Assembly (NCBI GenBank): GCA_900770725.1
Contig: CAAGLL010000062.1
Coordinates: 1-36,710 of the forward strand
Source of the DNA: an uncultured Succinivibrio sp.
GTDB taxonomy: Bacteria; Pseudomonadota; Gammaproteobacteria; Enterobacterales; Succinivibrionaceae
Reading direction: 5' to 3'
Length of the DNA stretch: 36,710 nucleotides
The notes beneath the pieces are model-generated. The model worked only from the letters and a program-made list of their open reading frames with translations. It ran no database searches and had not been told where the DNA came from. How positions within the stretch are numbered: position 1 is the stretch's first letter; every line of letters starts with the position of its first letter. Shown piece by piece: positions 15,545-24,198 of this stretch. The position numbers and the translations under genes are program-made.

Positions 15545-16453
15545 ATGGACATCAGGAACATTTCAAAGAAGGCCGTCTCGGCGGCCGCATCGGGGCTTGT
15601 CGCAAAGCCCGGCCGCAAGGGCCTGCTCGTGCGCCGCGGCCAGAAGGCCGCCGCGGGGACTGGCCCCAAGAGGCGCGCCCCGAACATCGTGCTCTACGCC
15701 GAGGATCTCACCGTGAGCTTCGATGGCTTCAAGGCGCTCAACAATCTCACGTTCTACCTTGAGGCGGGGGAGCTGCGCTGCTTCATCGGCCCCAACGGCG
15801 CGGGCAAGACCACGATGATGGACGTGCTCACCGGCAAGACCCGCCCGGACTCCGGGCAGGCCTGGTACCGCCCCGATCCGCAGGATCAGGATCCCAGGAG
15901 CCTCGTCAACCTGACGGCGATGGACGAGGTGGCGATCGCCCAGAGCGGCATCGGCCGCAAGTTCCAGAAGCCCTCGGTGTTCGAGACGCTCACCGTGGGG
16001 CAGAACCTCGAGCTGGCGCTCAAGGGGCCGCGCGGGGTGTTCGACGCCTACCGGGCGAAGCTTGGCGCGAAGGACCGCGAGTTCATGGAGTCGGTGCTCG
16101 AGAGGATCAAGCTTGAGGATCGCGTCAACGAGATCTCCGGAGCCCTCTCGCACGGGCAGAAGCAGTGGCTTGAGATAGGCATGCTGCTGATGCAGAAGCC
16201 GGGGCTCATCATGCTCGACGAGCCGGTCGCCGGCATGACGCCCGAGGAGATCGGCATGACCATCGATCTCCTGCACGAGCTCGAGGGTTCGGCGACGATC
16301 ATGGTCATCGAACACGACATGGACTTCATCCGCGCCATCGCCAAGAAGGTGGTGGTGCTAAGCCAGGGATCGGTTCTGGCCGAGGGGACGATGGACGAGA
16401 TCCAGCGCAACCCGCAGGTCATCGAGGCCTATCTCGGGGAGGGAATGGACTGA
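15545..16453 (+). CDS. urtD: UrtD, urea ABC transporter ATPase with basic N-terminal extension
   Basis: This is one of the two cytoplasmic ATPases of the importer. I start at ATG 15545 with GAGGAGGGAAC just upstream, giving 302 residues. The LivG-type domain begins near residue 50 and has Walker A GPNGAGKTT, the signature LSHGQKQWLEI (the LSHGQ form usual for UrtD), Walker B LIMLDEPVAGMTPEE and the switch histidine in VIEHDMDF. The first 49 residues are alanine-, lysine- and arginine-rich (KAVSAAASGLVAKPGRKGLL) with no recognised domain; plain UrtD is about 250 aa. The last base of its stop is the first base of urtE. Confidence 0.93.
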   Translation: MDIRNISKKAVSAAASGLVAKPGRKGLLVRRGQKAAAGTGPKRRAPNIVLYAEDLTVSFDGFKALNNLTFYLEAGELRCFIGPNGAGKTTMMDVLTGKTRPDSGQAWYRPDPQDQDPRSLVNLTAMDEVAIAQSGIGRKFQKPSVFETLTVGQNLELALKGPRGVFDAYRAKLGAKDREFMESVLERIKLEDRVNEISGALSHGQKQWLEIGMLLMQKPGLIMLDEPVAGMTPEEIGMTIDLLHELEGSATIMVIEHDMDFIRAIAKKVVVLSQGSVLAEGTMDEIQRNPQVIEAYLGEGMD

Positions 16454-17157
16454 TGGCAGCCGCGCTTGAATTTCACGACATCGAACAGTACTACGACGAG
16501 AGTCACATCCTGAACGGGGTGACGCTGAGCGCCGAGCAGGGCGAGTGCACCTGCATCATGGGGCGCAACGGCGTTGGGAAGACCACGCTGCTCAAGTGCC
16601 TGATGGGCCTGGTGCCCATCAGGAGCGGGAGCATCATCTTCAACGGCAAGGACATCTCCAAGCTCGCCCCCGAGGATCGGGCGCGCGCGGGCCTGGGCTA
16701 CGTGCCCCAGGGCCGCCAGATCTTCCCGCTTTTGACCGTCGAGGAGAACCTGAAGGTGGGGCTGCCGCTGCGCAAGGACGGCGCCCGCTCGATCCCGCAG
16801 TTCATCTACGACTTCTTCCCGGTGCTAAAGCAGATGCTCGGCCGCCTGGGAGGCGATCTCTCAGGCGGGCAGCAGCAGCAGCTTGCCATCGGCAGGGCGC
16901 TCGTCACCGAGCCCTCGCTCCTGGTGCTCGACGAGCCCACCGAGGGCATCCAGCCGAACATCGTGCGCGAGATCGCCGACACCATCAGGAGCCTCAACTC
17001 CAAGCTCGGGATCACGGTGCTCCTGGTCGAGCAGAAGGTGCCCTTTGCAAGGCGCATGGCCGACAGCTACGCTATCATGAACCGCGGAAGCGTCGCGCGC
17101 ACGGGCCGCATGCAGGGCCTGGACGCGGAGACGGTGAAGCAGTTCCTGAGCGTGTGA
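16453..17157 (+). CDS. urtE: UrtE, urea ABC transporter ATPase
   Basis: This is the second ATPase, related to LivF. The 234-residue protein has Walker A GRNGVGKTT, the signature LSGGQQQQLAIGRAL, Walker B LLVLDEPTEGIQPNIV, and the C-terminal VEQKVPFARRMADSYAIMNRG typical of UrtE. LGYVPQGRQIFPLLTVEENL is the Q-loop region. It starts within the urtD stop (TGATG) and is followed 13 bases later by ureD, so import and urease maturation share an operon. Normal length. Confidence 0.94.
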   Translation: MAAALEFHDIEQYYDESHILNGVTLSAEQGECTCIMGRNGVGKTTLLKCLMGLVPIRSGSIIFNGKDISKLAPEDRARAGLGYVPQGRQIFPLLTVEENLKVGLPLRKDGARSIPQFIYDFFPVLKQMLGRLGGDLSGGQQQQLAIGRALVTEPSLLVLDEPTEGIQPNIVREIADTIRSLNSKLGITVLLVEQKVPFARRMADSYAIMNRGSVARTGRMQGLDAETVKQFLSV

Positions 17158-17170
17158 GCGAAGAAGGCAG

Positions 17171-18073
17171 ATGGCGGAGCAGAAGGAAGGAAGAAGGCAT
17201 GACAGGTCGGGCTTCGGCGACGACCGGCGCTGGAACGGGGCGGTCGACGCCGTGTTCGCGCCCTCGTCGGGCCGGACCGTGCTGCGCTCCTTGGACTTCT
17301 ACGGCCCGCTGCGCATCCAGTCGCTCTTCTATCCCGAAGGAGGTGAGGGCGTGCAGTGCTCGCACTGCTACCTCCTCCATCCCCCCGGGGGGCTGGTGAG
17401 CGGCGACTGCCTGAGCGTCAGCGCCGATGCCGAGGACGGGGCGAGGGCCCTCGTGACCACGCCTGCGATGACCAAGGTCTACATGGCCGACAGCCACCAT
17501 GTGCGCCAGAGCGAGACTATCTCGCTCAAGGCACGCAGATCGGATCTCGAGTGGCTTCCGCAGGGGGTGATCTTTTTTGACGGGTCGGACGCGGCCTTCG
17601 AGCTCGCAGCCGATCTCGACGAGGAGAGCTCGCTCTTTGCGCTTTCGCTCAATGTCTTTGGCAGGAAGGAGGGCGCAGCGGACTACGTGAGCGCCCATTG
17701 CGTGCTCAAGACATCGATAACCCGCAGCGGCGCGCCGCTGCTCTCAGAGCGCCTGGAGCTGTCCCCGGGGTGCGCCGCGCTGCGCTCACCAGCCTCGCTC
17801 TCAGGCTTTGGCGTGTGCGGCTCGCTCTACGCCGTGTCCCGTCCTGGCGATGAGGCCGGGCTTGAGAAGGCCGTCGCTGAAATCGCCCCTTCCATCGCCC
17901 GTTTCGATGGCAGGTGCATGGCCGCGATCAGCTTTGCAAACCACGTGGCCGCGGCAAGGGTGCTCTGCCAGGGTAGCGAGGAGGCGTTCGCGATCCTCTC
18001 GCGCGCCTGGGAGGCGCTGCGCCCGGCAGTCAGCGGCCGCAAGGCCGTGAGGCCCAGGATCTGGGCCACCTGA
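17171..18073 (+). CDS. ureD: Urease accessory protein UreD
   Basis: UreD is the scaffold that binds apo-urease and, with UreF and UreG, delivers nickel to the active site. The 300-residue protein has family segments GRTVLRSLDFYGPLRIQSLF, then CYLLHPPGGLVSGDCLSV, ALVTTPAMTKVYMAD and LEWLPQGVIFFDGSDA. The N-terminal first 20 residues are charged and poorly conserved. The start ATG 17171 has GAAGAAGGCAG upstream. It belongs to the urt transcription unit by spacing (13 bp) and is cut off from ureABC by a hairpin pair and two minus-strand genes. UreD-first order ahead of ureABC is common, but the insertion between them is not. Confidence 0.92.
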   Translation: MAEQKEGRRHDRSGFGDDRRWNGAVDAVFAPSSGRTVLRSLDFYGPLRIQSLFYPEGGEGVQCSHCYLLHPPGGLVSGDCLSVSADAEDGARALVTTPAMTKVYMADSHHVRQSETISLKARRSDLEWLPQGVIFFDGSDAAFELAADLDEESSLFALSLNVFGRKEGAADYVSAHCVLKTSITRSGAPLLSERLELSPGCAALRSPASLSGFGVCGSLYAVSRPGDEAGLEKAVAEIAPSIARFDGRCMAAISFANHVAAARVLCQGSEEAFAILSRAWEALRPAVSGRKAVRPRIWAT

Positions 18074-18094
18074 GAGGCAAAACCAGGAATGCAA

Positions 18095-18124
18095 GACGCC
18101 GGGAAGCGCAAGCCTCCCGGCGTC
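18095..18124 (+). terminator. Hairpin after ureD
   Basis: GACGCCGGGA (18095-18104) pairs with TCCCGGCGTC (18115-18124) around a 10-nt loop. There is no T-run, so it may be a weak or factor-aided terminator of the urt-ureD unit. Confidence 0.5.
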
Positions 18125-18174
18125 ATCGTCCCTGCGCGGCGCAAATCCCGCCTCCGTGCAGGCCCTTCAAAAGA

Positions 18175-18198
18175 AAAGCGCCGCTTAAGCGGCGCTTT
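18175..18198. terminator. Bidirectional terminator between ureD and the minus-strand membrane pair
   Basis: AAAGCGCCGCTT (18175-18186) followed by its exact complement (18187-18198) forms a 24-bp palindrome flanked by A and T runs on both sides. It can stop + strand reading from ureD and - strand reading from the 18222 gene. Confidence 0.75.
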
Positions 18199-18221
18199 GA
18201 GTCACAAGGATATTGAGTAGG

Positions 18222-18506
18222 TCAGTTCGCCCTTGCCGCGCCTAAGATCCGATCCTTTGCGAGCATCACGCCCCAGAGGATGAAGGCGAAGGCCGTGACG
18301 GTAAGCCCCAGCAGGGTGTCGTCGAGCGTCATCTCAAAGAATGGCTCGCCCTCCGCTATGGCAAAGAACCTGTCGACCACCCACATGAGCGCGGCCGCGC
18401 CGAAGCACAGGAAGATGGTGCGCGAGTGCAGGCAGTTCGACTGGTCGTGCGATCTCCAGAACCAAAGCGTTGCAAGGGCCATGAGCGCGGTGATGATGAG
18501 GCACAT
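18222..18506 (-). CDS. Small membrane protein B of an uncharacterised two-gene cassette
   Basis: The 94-residue protein has three likely membrane helices (about 1-16, 31-50 and 63-84). Acidic residues sit near the membrane: MWVVDRFFAIAEGEPFFE (41-58) and a DD pair at 62-63. It starts one base after the stop of its minus-strand partner, and the ribosome site GGAGGCC lies within the last codons of that gene, so the two are translationally coupled. I recall similar pairs of small membrane proteins in gut Firmicutes, but no named function. Codon choice and start signals support a real gene; the + strand frame across it has no coding character. A shared terminator follows at 18175-18198. Confidence 0.7.
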   Translation of the reverse strand: MCLIITALMALATLWFWRSHDQSNCLHSRTIFLCFGAAALMWVVDRFFAIAEGEPFFEMTLDDTLLGLTVTAFAFILWGVMLAKDRILGAARAN

Positions 18507-18507
18507 C

Positions 18508-18858
18508 TCAGGCCTCCTTGGCGGCGCTGCGCCCGGAGACGGAGGATGCCAGCACCCAGACTGCCCATGCGGCGGTGAGGGCGATGTCCATGCTGACGCC
18601 GACGGTCATGATTTCGTGGATCATCGTCGCCGTGTCGTCTGGATCCTTCATCGCCGTCAGGAACGGGAAGGTGTATGTGATCTCGCCGTGCCAGACATGC
18701 TCGATCATCAGGAGGAACGAGCCTCCCAGGAGCATGTTGATGAGGATCCCGAGCTTCCTGGCCCAGGCCTGCGCCTTCTCCGTGCGGTGCGACTGCACCA
18801 CCTTCTTGATCCCGTAAACGACCGCGCTTTCAGCGACGGCTGCAAGGAAGCATGCCAT
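18508..18858 (-). CDS. Small membrane protein A of an uncharacterised two-gene cassette
   Basis: The 116-residue protein begins MACFLAAVAESAVVYGIKKV, an amphipathic or short membrane segment, followed by a basic stretch (QSHRTEKAQAWARK) and two membrane helices (about 36-55 and 84-106). Between them lie the striking histidine motifs EHVWHGE (53-59), a PFLTAMKDPDD loop, and HE at 81-82, which could bind a metal or heme at the membrane surface. AAGAGGT lies before the ATG at 18858. I recall clostridial homologues sharing the MACF start and the EHVWHGE block, without assigned function. Position inside a urease cluster raises a link to nickel or ammonia handling, which is only a guess. Confidence 0.72.
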   Translation of the reverse strand: MACFLAAVAESAVVYGIKKVVQSHRTEKAQAWARKLGILINMLLGGSFLLMIEHVWHGEITYTFPFLTAMKDPDDTATMIHEIMTVGVSMDIALTAAWAVWVLASSVSGRSAAKEA

Positions 18859-19095
18859 TGCAGATACCTCTTAAGACAAATCAAACGATGACCCAAATAT
18901 AAAGCACGATCAGCGCCAGTGCATCACCTTGCCCTGCATCTGCCGCTGCAGGACACGCCAACCGTTATTTTGAGGGCATTGCTGCACCATAAAGGCACAG
19001 CAAACGCCAACAGTGTGCACGGCTGATCCAGCCGGACGCTTATGCCTTATCGTCAGGGGAGTCATTACATCTGCCTGAGAGGAAGGCTTTTAAAT
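18859..19095. promoter_or_regulatory. Divergent control region: membrane pair (minus) and ureABCEFG (plus)
   Basis: This 237-bp gap must hold both promoters. TTGCTG (18979-18984) and CAGCAA (18998-19003) form a dyad. Inside it TGCACC-N5-GGCACA (18983-18999) has the 17-bp size of an NtrC site but only four of six matches in the second half. CGCCAAC occurs twice (18956-18962 and 19005-19011). The ureA ribosome site is GAGAGGAAGG (19078-19087). No clear -10/-35 pair stands out. Confidence 0.4.
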
Positions 19096-19398
19096 ATGGA
19101 TTTGCTGCCCAGAGAGAAGGACAAGCTGCTGCTGGTCACGGCAGGAATGCTTGCCGAAAGGAGGAAGGCCCGCGGGCTCAAGCTCAACTACCCCGAAAGC
19201 ATCGCCTACATAAGCCTGGCGATCCTCGAGGGCGCGCGCGACGGCAAGACCGTCGCCGAGCTCATGAGCTCGTGCCGCACGCTGCTTACACGCGCTGACG
19301 TGATGGATGGCGTGCCAGAGATGGTGCACGAGGTCCAGGTCGAGGCGACCTTCCCCGACGGCACCAAGCTCGTCACCGTGCATGATCCGATTGTCTGA
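19096..19398 (+). CDS. ureA: Urease gamma subunit UreA
   Basis: This is the smallest structural subunit of the nickel urease. The 100-residue protein matches the family from end to end: LPREKDKLLLVTAGMLAERR, then KARGLKLNYPESIAYIS, EGARDGKTVAELM, RADVMDGVPEMVHEVQVEAT and FPDGTKLVTVHDPI. I start it at ATG 19096 (MDLLPREK), preceded by GAGAGGAAGG. An in-frame ATG at 19042 would add 18 residues not found in UreA. It is first in the ureABCEFG operon and ends 15 bases before ureB. Separate gamma, beta and alpha subunits are the usual bacterial arrangement, unlike the fused Helicobacter form. Confidence 0.97.
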   Translation: MDLLPREKDKLLLVTAGMLAERRKARGLKLNYPESIAYISLAILEGARDGKTVAELMSSCRTLLTRADVMDGVPEMVHEVQVEATFPDGTKLVTVHDPIV

Positions 19399-19413
19399 GC
19401 GCAGGAGGCGCCA

Positions 19414-19740
19414 ATGATCCCAGGCGAGTACTTCATCAAGGAGGGCGAGATAACCCTCAACGAGGGCCGCGAAAGCATCACCCTCAAGGTGCGCAACGAA
19501 GGCGACCGCCCGATCCAGGTCGGCTCGCACTTCCATTTCTACGAGACGAACCCTGCGCTGTCGTTCGACCGGCAGAAGGCCTACGGCATGAGGCTGGACA
19601 TCCCGGCCGGCACCGCAGTCAGGTTCGAGCCAGGCCAGGAGCGCACGGTCGAACTCATTCCCTATGCCGGCGCGCGCCGCGTGTTCGGCTTCCGCGCCCA
19701 GGTAATGGGCGCACTCGACGGTTCAACGGAGAAGAAATAG
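19414..19740 (+). CDS. ureB: Urease beta subunit UreB
   Basis: This is the beta structural subunit, with no catalytic residues of its own. The 108-residue protein shows MIPGEYFIKEGEITLNEGRE, then VRNEGDRPIQVGSHFHFYET, NPALSFDRQKAYGMRLDIPA and VELIPYAGARRVFGF, all family hallmarks. GCAGGAGG lies just before the ATG at 19414. The stop is 3 bases from ureC, consistent with tight co-translation of the (alpha-beta-gamma) complex. Normal length, no anomalies. Confidence 0.97.
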   Translation: MIPGEYFIKEGEITLNEGRESITLKVRNEGDRPIQVGSHFHFYETNPALSFDRQKAYGMRLDIPAGTAVRFEPGQERTVELIPYAGARRVFGFRAQVMGALDGSTEKK

Positions 19741-19743
19741 CAA

Positions 19744-21459
<1,716 letters not shown>

Positions 21460-21466
21460 GGCGAAG

Positions 21467-21988
21467 ATGATTGAACTTGTGAAGAAGGCCGGCAACCCCG
21501 GCCATCGCGACGAGTCGCTGCCCTCCGTGGTGCTCCCCTCGGAGCGCCGCGCCGTGGTAAGGCAGAAGGTCGCCCTTTCAAATGGCGGCGAGGCCGGGAT
21601 ATTCCTCGAGCGCGGCAGCGTGATCAAGCCCTACGACATCCTCGAGGATGAGGGTGGCAGCGTGCGCGTCCAGGTGCTGCCTGAGCCAGAAGAGGTGGTG
21701 ACTGCAAAGGCGAAGGACTGGCTGTCCTTCGCCAAGGCCTGCTACTACCTGGGCAACCGCCATGCCCCGCTTGAGATCAGGGAGCTTGAGTTCTCCTTCC
21801 TCCCCGACGGCGTGCTTGAGGATCTCTGTCGCAGGCTCGGGCTTGAGGTGGCGCACGCCACGCGCCCGTTCGTGCCGGAGGAGGGGGCCTACGCCCACCA
21901 CCACCATCACGACGGCGACCATGATCACGGCCATGACCATGACGGCCACGAGCACGAACATGAGCACCACGGCCACCCCCATGGCTGA
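21467..21988 (+). CDS. ureE: Urease accessory protein UreE with histidine-rich tail
   Basis: UreE is the nickel metallochaperone that feeds UreG. The 173-residue protein has the N-terminal peptide-binding domain (ERRAVVRQKVALSNGGEAGI) and the metal-binding domain with AKACYYLGNRHAPLEI, where the conserved histidine lies. The last 30 residues (144-173) hold 16 histidines mixed with Asp, Glu and Gly, a nickel-storing tail as in Klebsiella UreE. The DNA there (21895-21985) is a CAC/CAT-rich low-complexity stretch. The final 8 bases overlap the start of ureF. No nickel importer is found in the window, so the tail may matter for nickel buffering. Confidence 0.95.
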   Translation: MIELVKKAGNPGHRDESLPSVVLPSERRAVVRQKVALSNGGEAGIFLERGSVIKPYDILEDEGGSVRVQVLPEPEEVVTAKAKDWLSFAKACYYLGNRHAPLEIRELEFSFLPDGVLEDLCRRLGLEVAHATRPFVPEEGAYAHHHHHDGDHDHGHDHDGHEHEHEHHGHPHG

Positions 21989-22670
21989 GGAAAAGGCGCG
22001 CCAATCCTCCTTGGGCACGCTGATGTGGCTCTCCTCGCCGGCGCTGCCGGTGGGGGGATTCTCGTTCTCCCAGGGGCTTGAGCAGGCCGTCGAGCGCGGC
22101 GTGGTCTCCGACAAGGAGGGCCTGTGCTCCTGGATCAAGGGCTGTGTCGAGGACGGGCTCATGCGCTGGGACCTTCCCCTGATGAGGCTCATGTACGAGG
22201 CAGCCTGCCGCGCCGACGGTCCGGAGTTTGCGCGCCTTGACGCCATGCTCCTCTCAGGCCGCGGAACGCGCGAGCTTTGCGACGAGGACCGCGCGATGGG
22301 CGCGGCGCTCATGAGGCTCATGAAGGCGCTCGATCTGTGGCCTTCCTGGGCAGGGGGCTTGCGCCCGGGCTATGCCTCTTGCTTTGCCCTCTGCGGCGCG
22401 CAGTCGCTGCCGCAGGGCAAGGGCTCCTGCCGCATGATGCTGTGCGCCTACCTCATGTCATGGGCGCAAAACCAGGCCAGCGTGGCGATGAAGGCCGTGC
22501 CGCTTGGCCAGAACAGCGGCCAGCAGGCGCTGACCACGCTCATCCCCTTCCTCGAGGAGGCCTCGTTCAAGGCGATGGAGGATGAGGTTGAGCCTGGCGC
22601 CGCGCTGCCGGCGCTCTCGATCTTAAGCTCGCTGCATGAGATCCAGTACTCAAGGCTCTTTCGGAGCTGA
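21981..22670 (+). CDS. ureF: Urease accessory protein UreF
   Basis: UreF joins UreD and UreG in the nickel-loading complex and gates GTP use by UreG. I start it at ATG 21981, overlapping the ureE stop by 8 bases, giving 229 residues. Family motifs are WLSSPALPVGGFSFSQGLEQ, the RGTRELCDEDRAMGAALMRL helix, and near the C-terminus PLGQNSGQQALTTLIP. A longer open frame upstream is an out-of-frame reading of ureE. It is followed by a 40-bp gap and ureG. Normal size for the family. Confidence 0.93.
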   Translation: MAEEKARQSSLGTLMWLSSPALPVGGFSFSQGLEQAVERGVVSDKEGLCSWIKGCVEDGLMRWDLPLMRLMYEAACRADGPEFARLDAMLLSGRGTRELCDEDRAMGAALMRLMKALDLWPSWAGGLRPGYASCFALCGAQSLPQGKGSCRMMLCAYLMSWAQNQASVAMKAVPLGQNSGQQALTTLIPFLEEASFKAMEDEVEPGAALPALSILSSLHEIQYSRLFRS

Positions 22671-22710
22671 GATACGGCAATTGATACAAGAATAAGGATA
22701 AGGTGAACAG

Positions 22711-23331
22711 ATGAACTCCAAGCAATGCCTGCGCGTCGGCATCGGCGGCCCGGTGGGCTCCGGCAAGACCGCGCTTTTGCTCAACCTCTGCCTCGACTTC
22801 CGCTCGCTCTACAACATGGCGGTCGTCACCAACGACATCTATACCAAGGAGGACGCCGAGTTCCTGCTGCGCCACGACGCGCTCTCCCCCGACCGCATCA
22901 TCGGCGTCGAGACAGGCGGCTGCCCGCACACCGCGATCCGCGAGGACGCCTCGATGAACCTCGAGGCCATCGACACCCTCGAGTCGAGGCACCCCGGGCT
23001 TGAGCTGGTGTTCGTGGAAAGCGGCGGCGACAACCTCTCGGCGACCTTCAGCCCGGAGCTTGCCGATCTCACGCTCTACATCATCGACGTCAGCGAAGGC
23101 GACAAGATCCCGCGCAAGGGCGGCCCCGGCATCACGAGATCCGATCTGCTGGTCATCAACAAGACCGATCTCGCCCCGATGGTCGGCGCCTCGCTCGAGG
23201 TGATGGCCCGCGATTCAAAGAAGATGCGCGGCGAGCGCCCCTTCGTCTTTGCCAACATGCTCAAGCACGAGGGCATGAAGGAGATAGAGGACTTCATCAT
23301 CGACAAGGGCATGCTGCCGCACCGCAGCTGA
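22711..23331 (+). CDS. ureG: Urease accessory GTPase UreG
   Basis: UreG is the SIMIBI-class GTPase that carries nickel from UreE to the UreD-UreF-urease complex. The 206-residue protein has P-loop GPVGSGKTALL, the NDIYTKEDAEFL switch, the metal motif ETGGCPHTAIREDASMN (Cys-Pro-His), FVESGGDNLSATFSPELADL, and the base-recognition NKTDLAP. All are complete. The ribosome site (AAGGATAAGGTG) precedes the ATG at 22711. It ends the urease operon. Relatedness to HypB is distant and the motifs clearly favour UreG. Confidence 0.97.
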   Translation: MNSKQCLRVGIGGPVGSGKTALLLNLCLDFRSLYNMAVVTNDIYTKEDAEFLLRHDALSPDRIIGVETGGCPHTAIREDASMNLEAIDTLESRHPGLELVFVESGGDNLSATFSPELADLTLYIIDVSEGDKIPRKGGPGITRSDLLVINKTDLAPMVGASLEVMARDSKKMRGERPFVFANMLKHEGMKEIEDFIIDKGMLPHRS

Positions 23332-23702
23332 ACTTGCTCCCCTGGGCCGCGAAGGCGGCCCAGGCTGCGCATGGCGCAGGAAAAACCGTTCCCAATTGGC
23401 TGGCACTCAACGCATTCACTCCAAGCCCAGGCTTTTTTGCCGACTCTCCTTGCTGTACAAATATTGAAAAAAATTAGCATAAGGAATCGCTTTTCAAGGC
23501 GTTTTTGAGGGCAAATATTTGCAAATCAATGCATTAAGATGAATCAGGTATTAGGCGGGCGGTCAGAAATATTTGAAAATAAAAAGTTTATTTTTTGAAG
23601 CAAAATGTGCCGCAGTTAAATTTTTATAATAGAATACGCTTTGTCAGCGGGGGCAAGAGCCCCTAATGAATATTCTCTGTTTAAACAGTATTGGAGATAA
23701 AA
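23332..23702. other. Intergenic region ureG to lpp, AT-rich in its second half
   Basis: A perfect 10-bp hairpin without T-run (CCTGGGCCGC 23341-23350 with GCGGCCCAGG 23355-23364, loop GAAG) probably marks the end of the urease message. From about 23440 the base composition turns strongly AT-rich, with a 12-bp palindrome GCAAATATTTGC at 23511-23522. The lpp promoter and leader occupy the right end. I see no gene or named riboswitch. Confidence 0.6.
23595..23637 (+). promoter_or_regulatory. Promoter of the Lpp-like lipoprotein gene
   Basis: A perfect TATAAT at 23625-23630 follows an AT-rich tract resembling an UP element. TTGAAG at 23595-23600 is too far (24-bp spacer) to be a good -35 box, and nothing better is seen at 17 bp. 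The transcript would begin near 23637, with a small hairpin GGGGC-AAGA-GCCCC (23650-23663) in its 5' leader. The strong -10 fits a highly expressed gene. Confidence 0.6.
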
Positions 23703-23930
23703 ATGAACAAGTTTCAGGCTATGTTAGGCGTTGTTGCCCTTGGTGCTACCGTTCTGGTTGGCTGCGCTTCCAATGATGGCTTAGAGGCCAAGGTTGACGC
23801 GATCGCCGCCGATGTTGACGCCCTGAAGGCTCAGCAGTCCAAGCTCGCCAACGACGTTGCTTTCGTCAAGTCCGACGCTGCCCGTGCTAACGAGCGCCTC
23901 GACAACCTGGCCCGTCGTTACAAGAAGTAA
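23703..23930 (+). CDS. lpp: Braun-type murein lipoprotein Lpp
   Basis: Lpp ties the outer membrane to peptidoglycan. I start at ATG 23703, with GGAG 6 bases upstream, rather than an in-frame ATG 12 bases earlier. The 75-residue product has a lipoprotein signal with lipobox LVGC (cysteine 21), then a 55-residue trimeric coiled coil (VDAIAADVDALKAQQSKLAN, DAARANERLDNLARRYKK). The C-terminal lysine is the residue linked to diaminopimelate by L,D-transpeptidases. It is slightly shorter than the 58-residue mature E. coli Lpp. Codons such as CGT and GCT differ from the surrounding GC-rich choice, as expected for a very highly expressed gene. An intrinsic terminator follows. Confidence 0.93.
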   Translation: MNKFQAMLGVVALGATVLVGCASNDGLEAKVDAIAADVDALKAQQSKLANDVAFVKSDAARANERLDNLARRYKK

Positions 23931-23953
23931 TTCTTGCAATAAGAGCTAGTGAG

Positions 23954-23977
23954 AAGGCCCGCGATGCGGGCCTTTTC
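23954..23977 (+). terminator. Terminator after lpp
   Basis: AAGGCCCGC (23954-23962) pairs with GCGGGCCTT (23966-23974) around GAT and runs into TTTT (23973-23976). A short, strong stem typical of highly expressed genes. Confidence 0.85.
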
Positions 23978-24198
23978 CATTTCCGGATCCCTCCTTTTCA
24001 CCTCAATCTCCCGCCTCATCCAGGCACCACCGAAAACACCCCAGAACGCCGCTGCGGCAAGGTCGGGTTGCTTTGCTCATCCCGCCAAAAGATCACAATT
24101 TAGATTTAAATTTATACCTGTTTTAACGCATCTGCGGTAAAATATAAGCCAATTGCGGCAACGCCTTTCCTGCGCCCGCGCCACTTCAGGTGCCATCC

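Noticed and set aside
18280..18891. A + strand frame covering the two minus-strand membrane genes
   Set aside because: It lacks a ribosome site and hydrophobic pattern, while the minus frames have ribosome sites, coupling and clear membrane helices.
18983..18999. NtrC-like site TGCACC-N5-GGCACA ahead of ureA
   Set aside because: Only the first half-site is right, and no sigma-54 promoter is found downstream, so it is not claimed as a feature.
21895..21985. CAC/CAT low-complexity stretch resembling a tandem repeat
   Set aside because: It is explained by the histidine-rich coding tail of ureE.
23949..24140. A 63-codon frame between lpp and recC
   Set aside because: It starts inside the lpp terminator and shows no conserved pattern.
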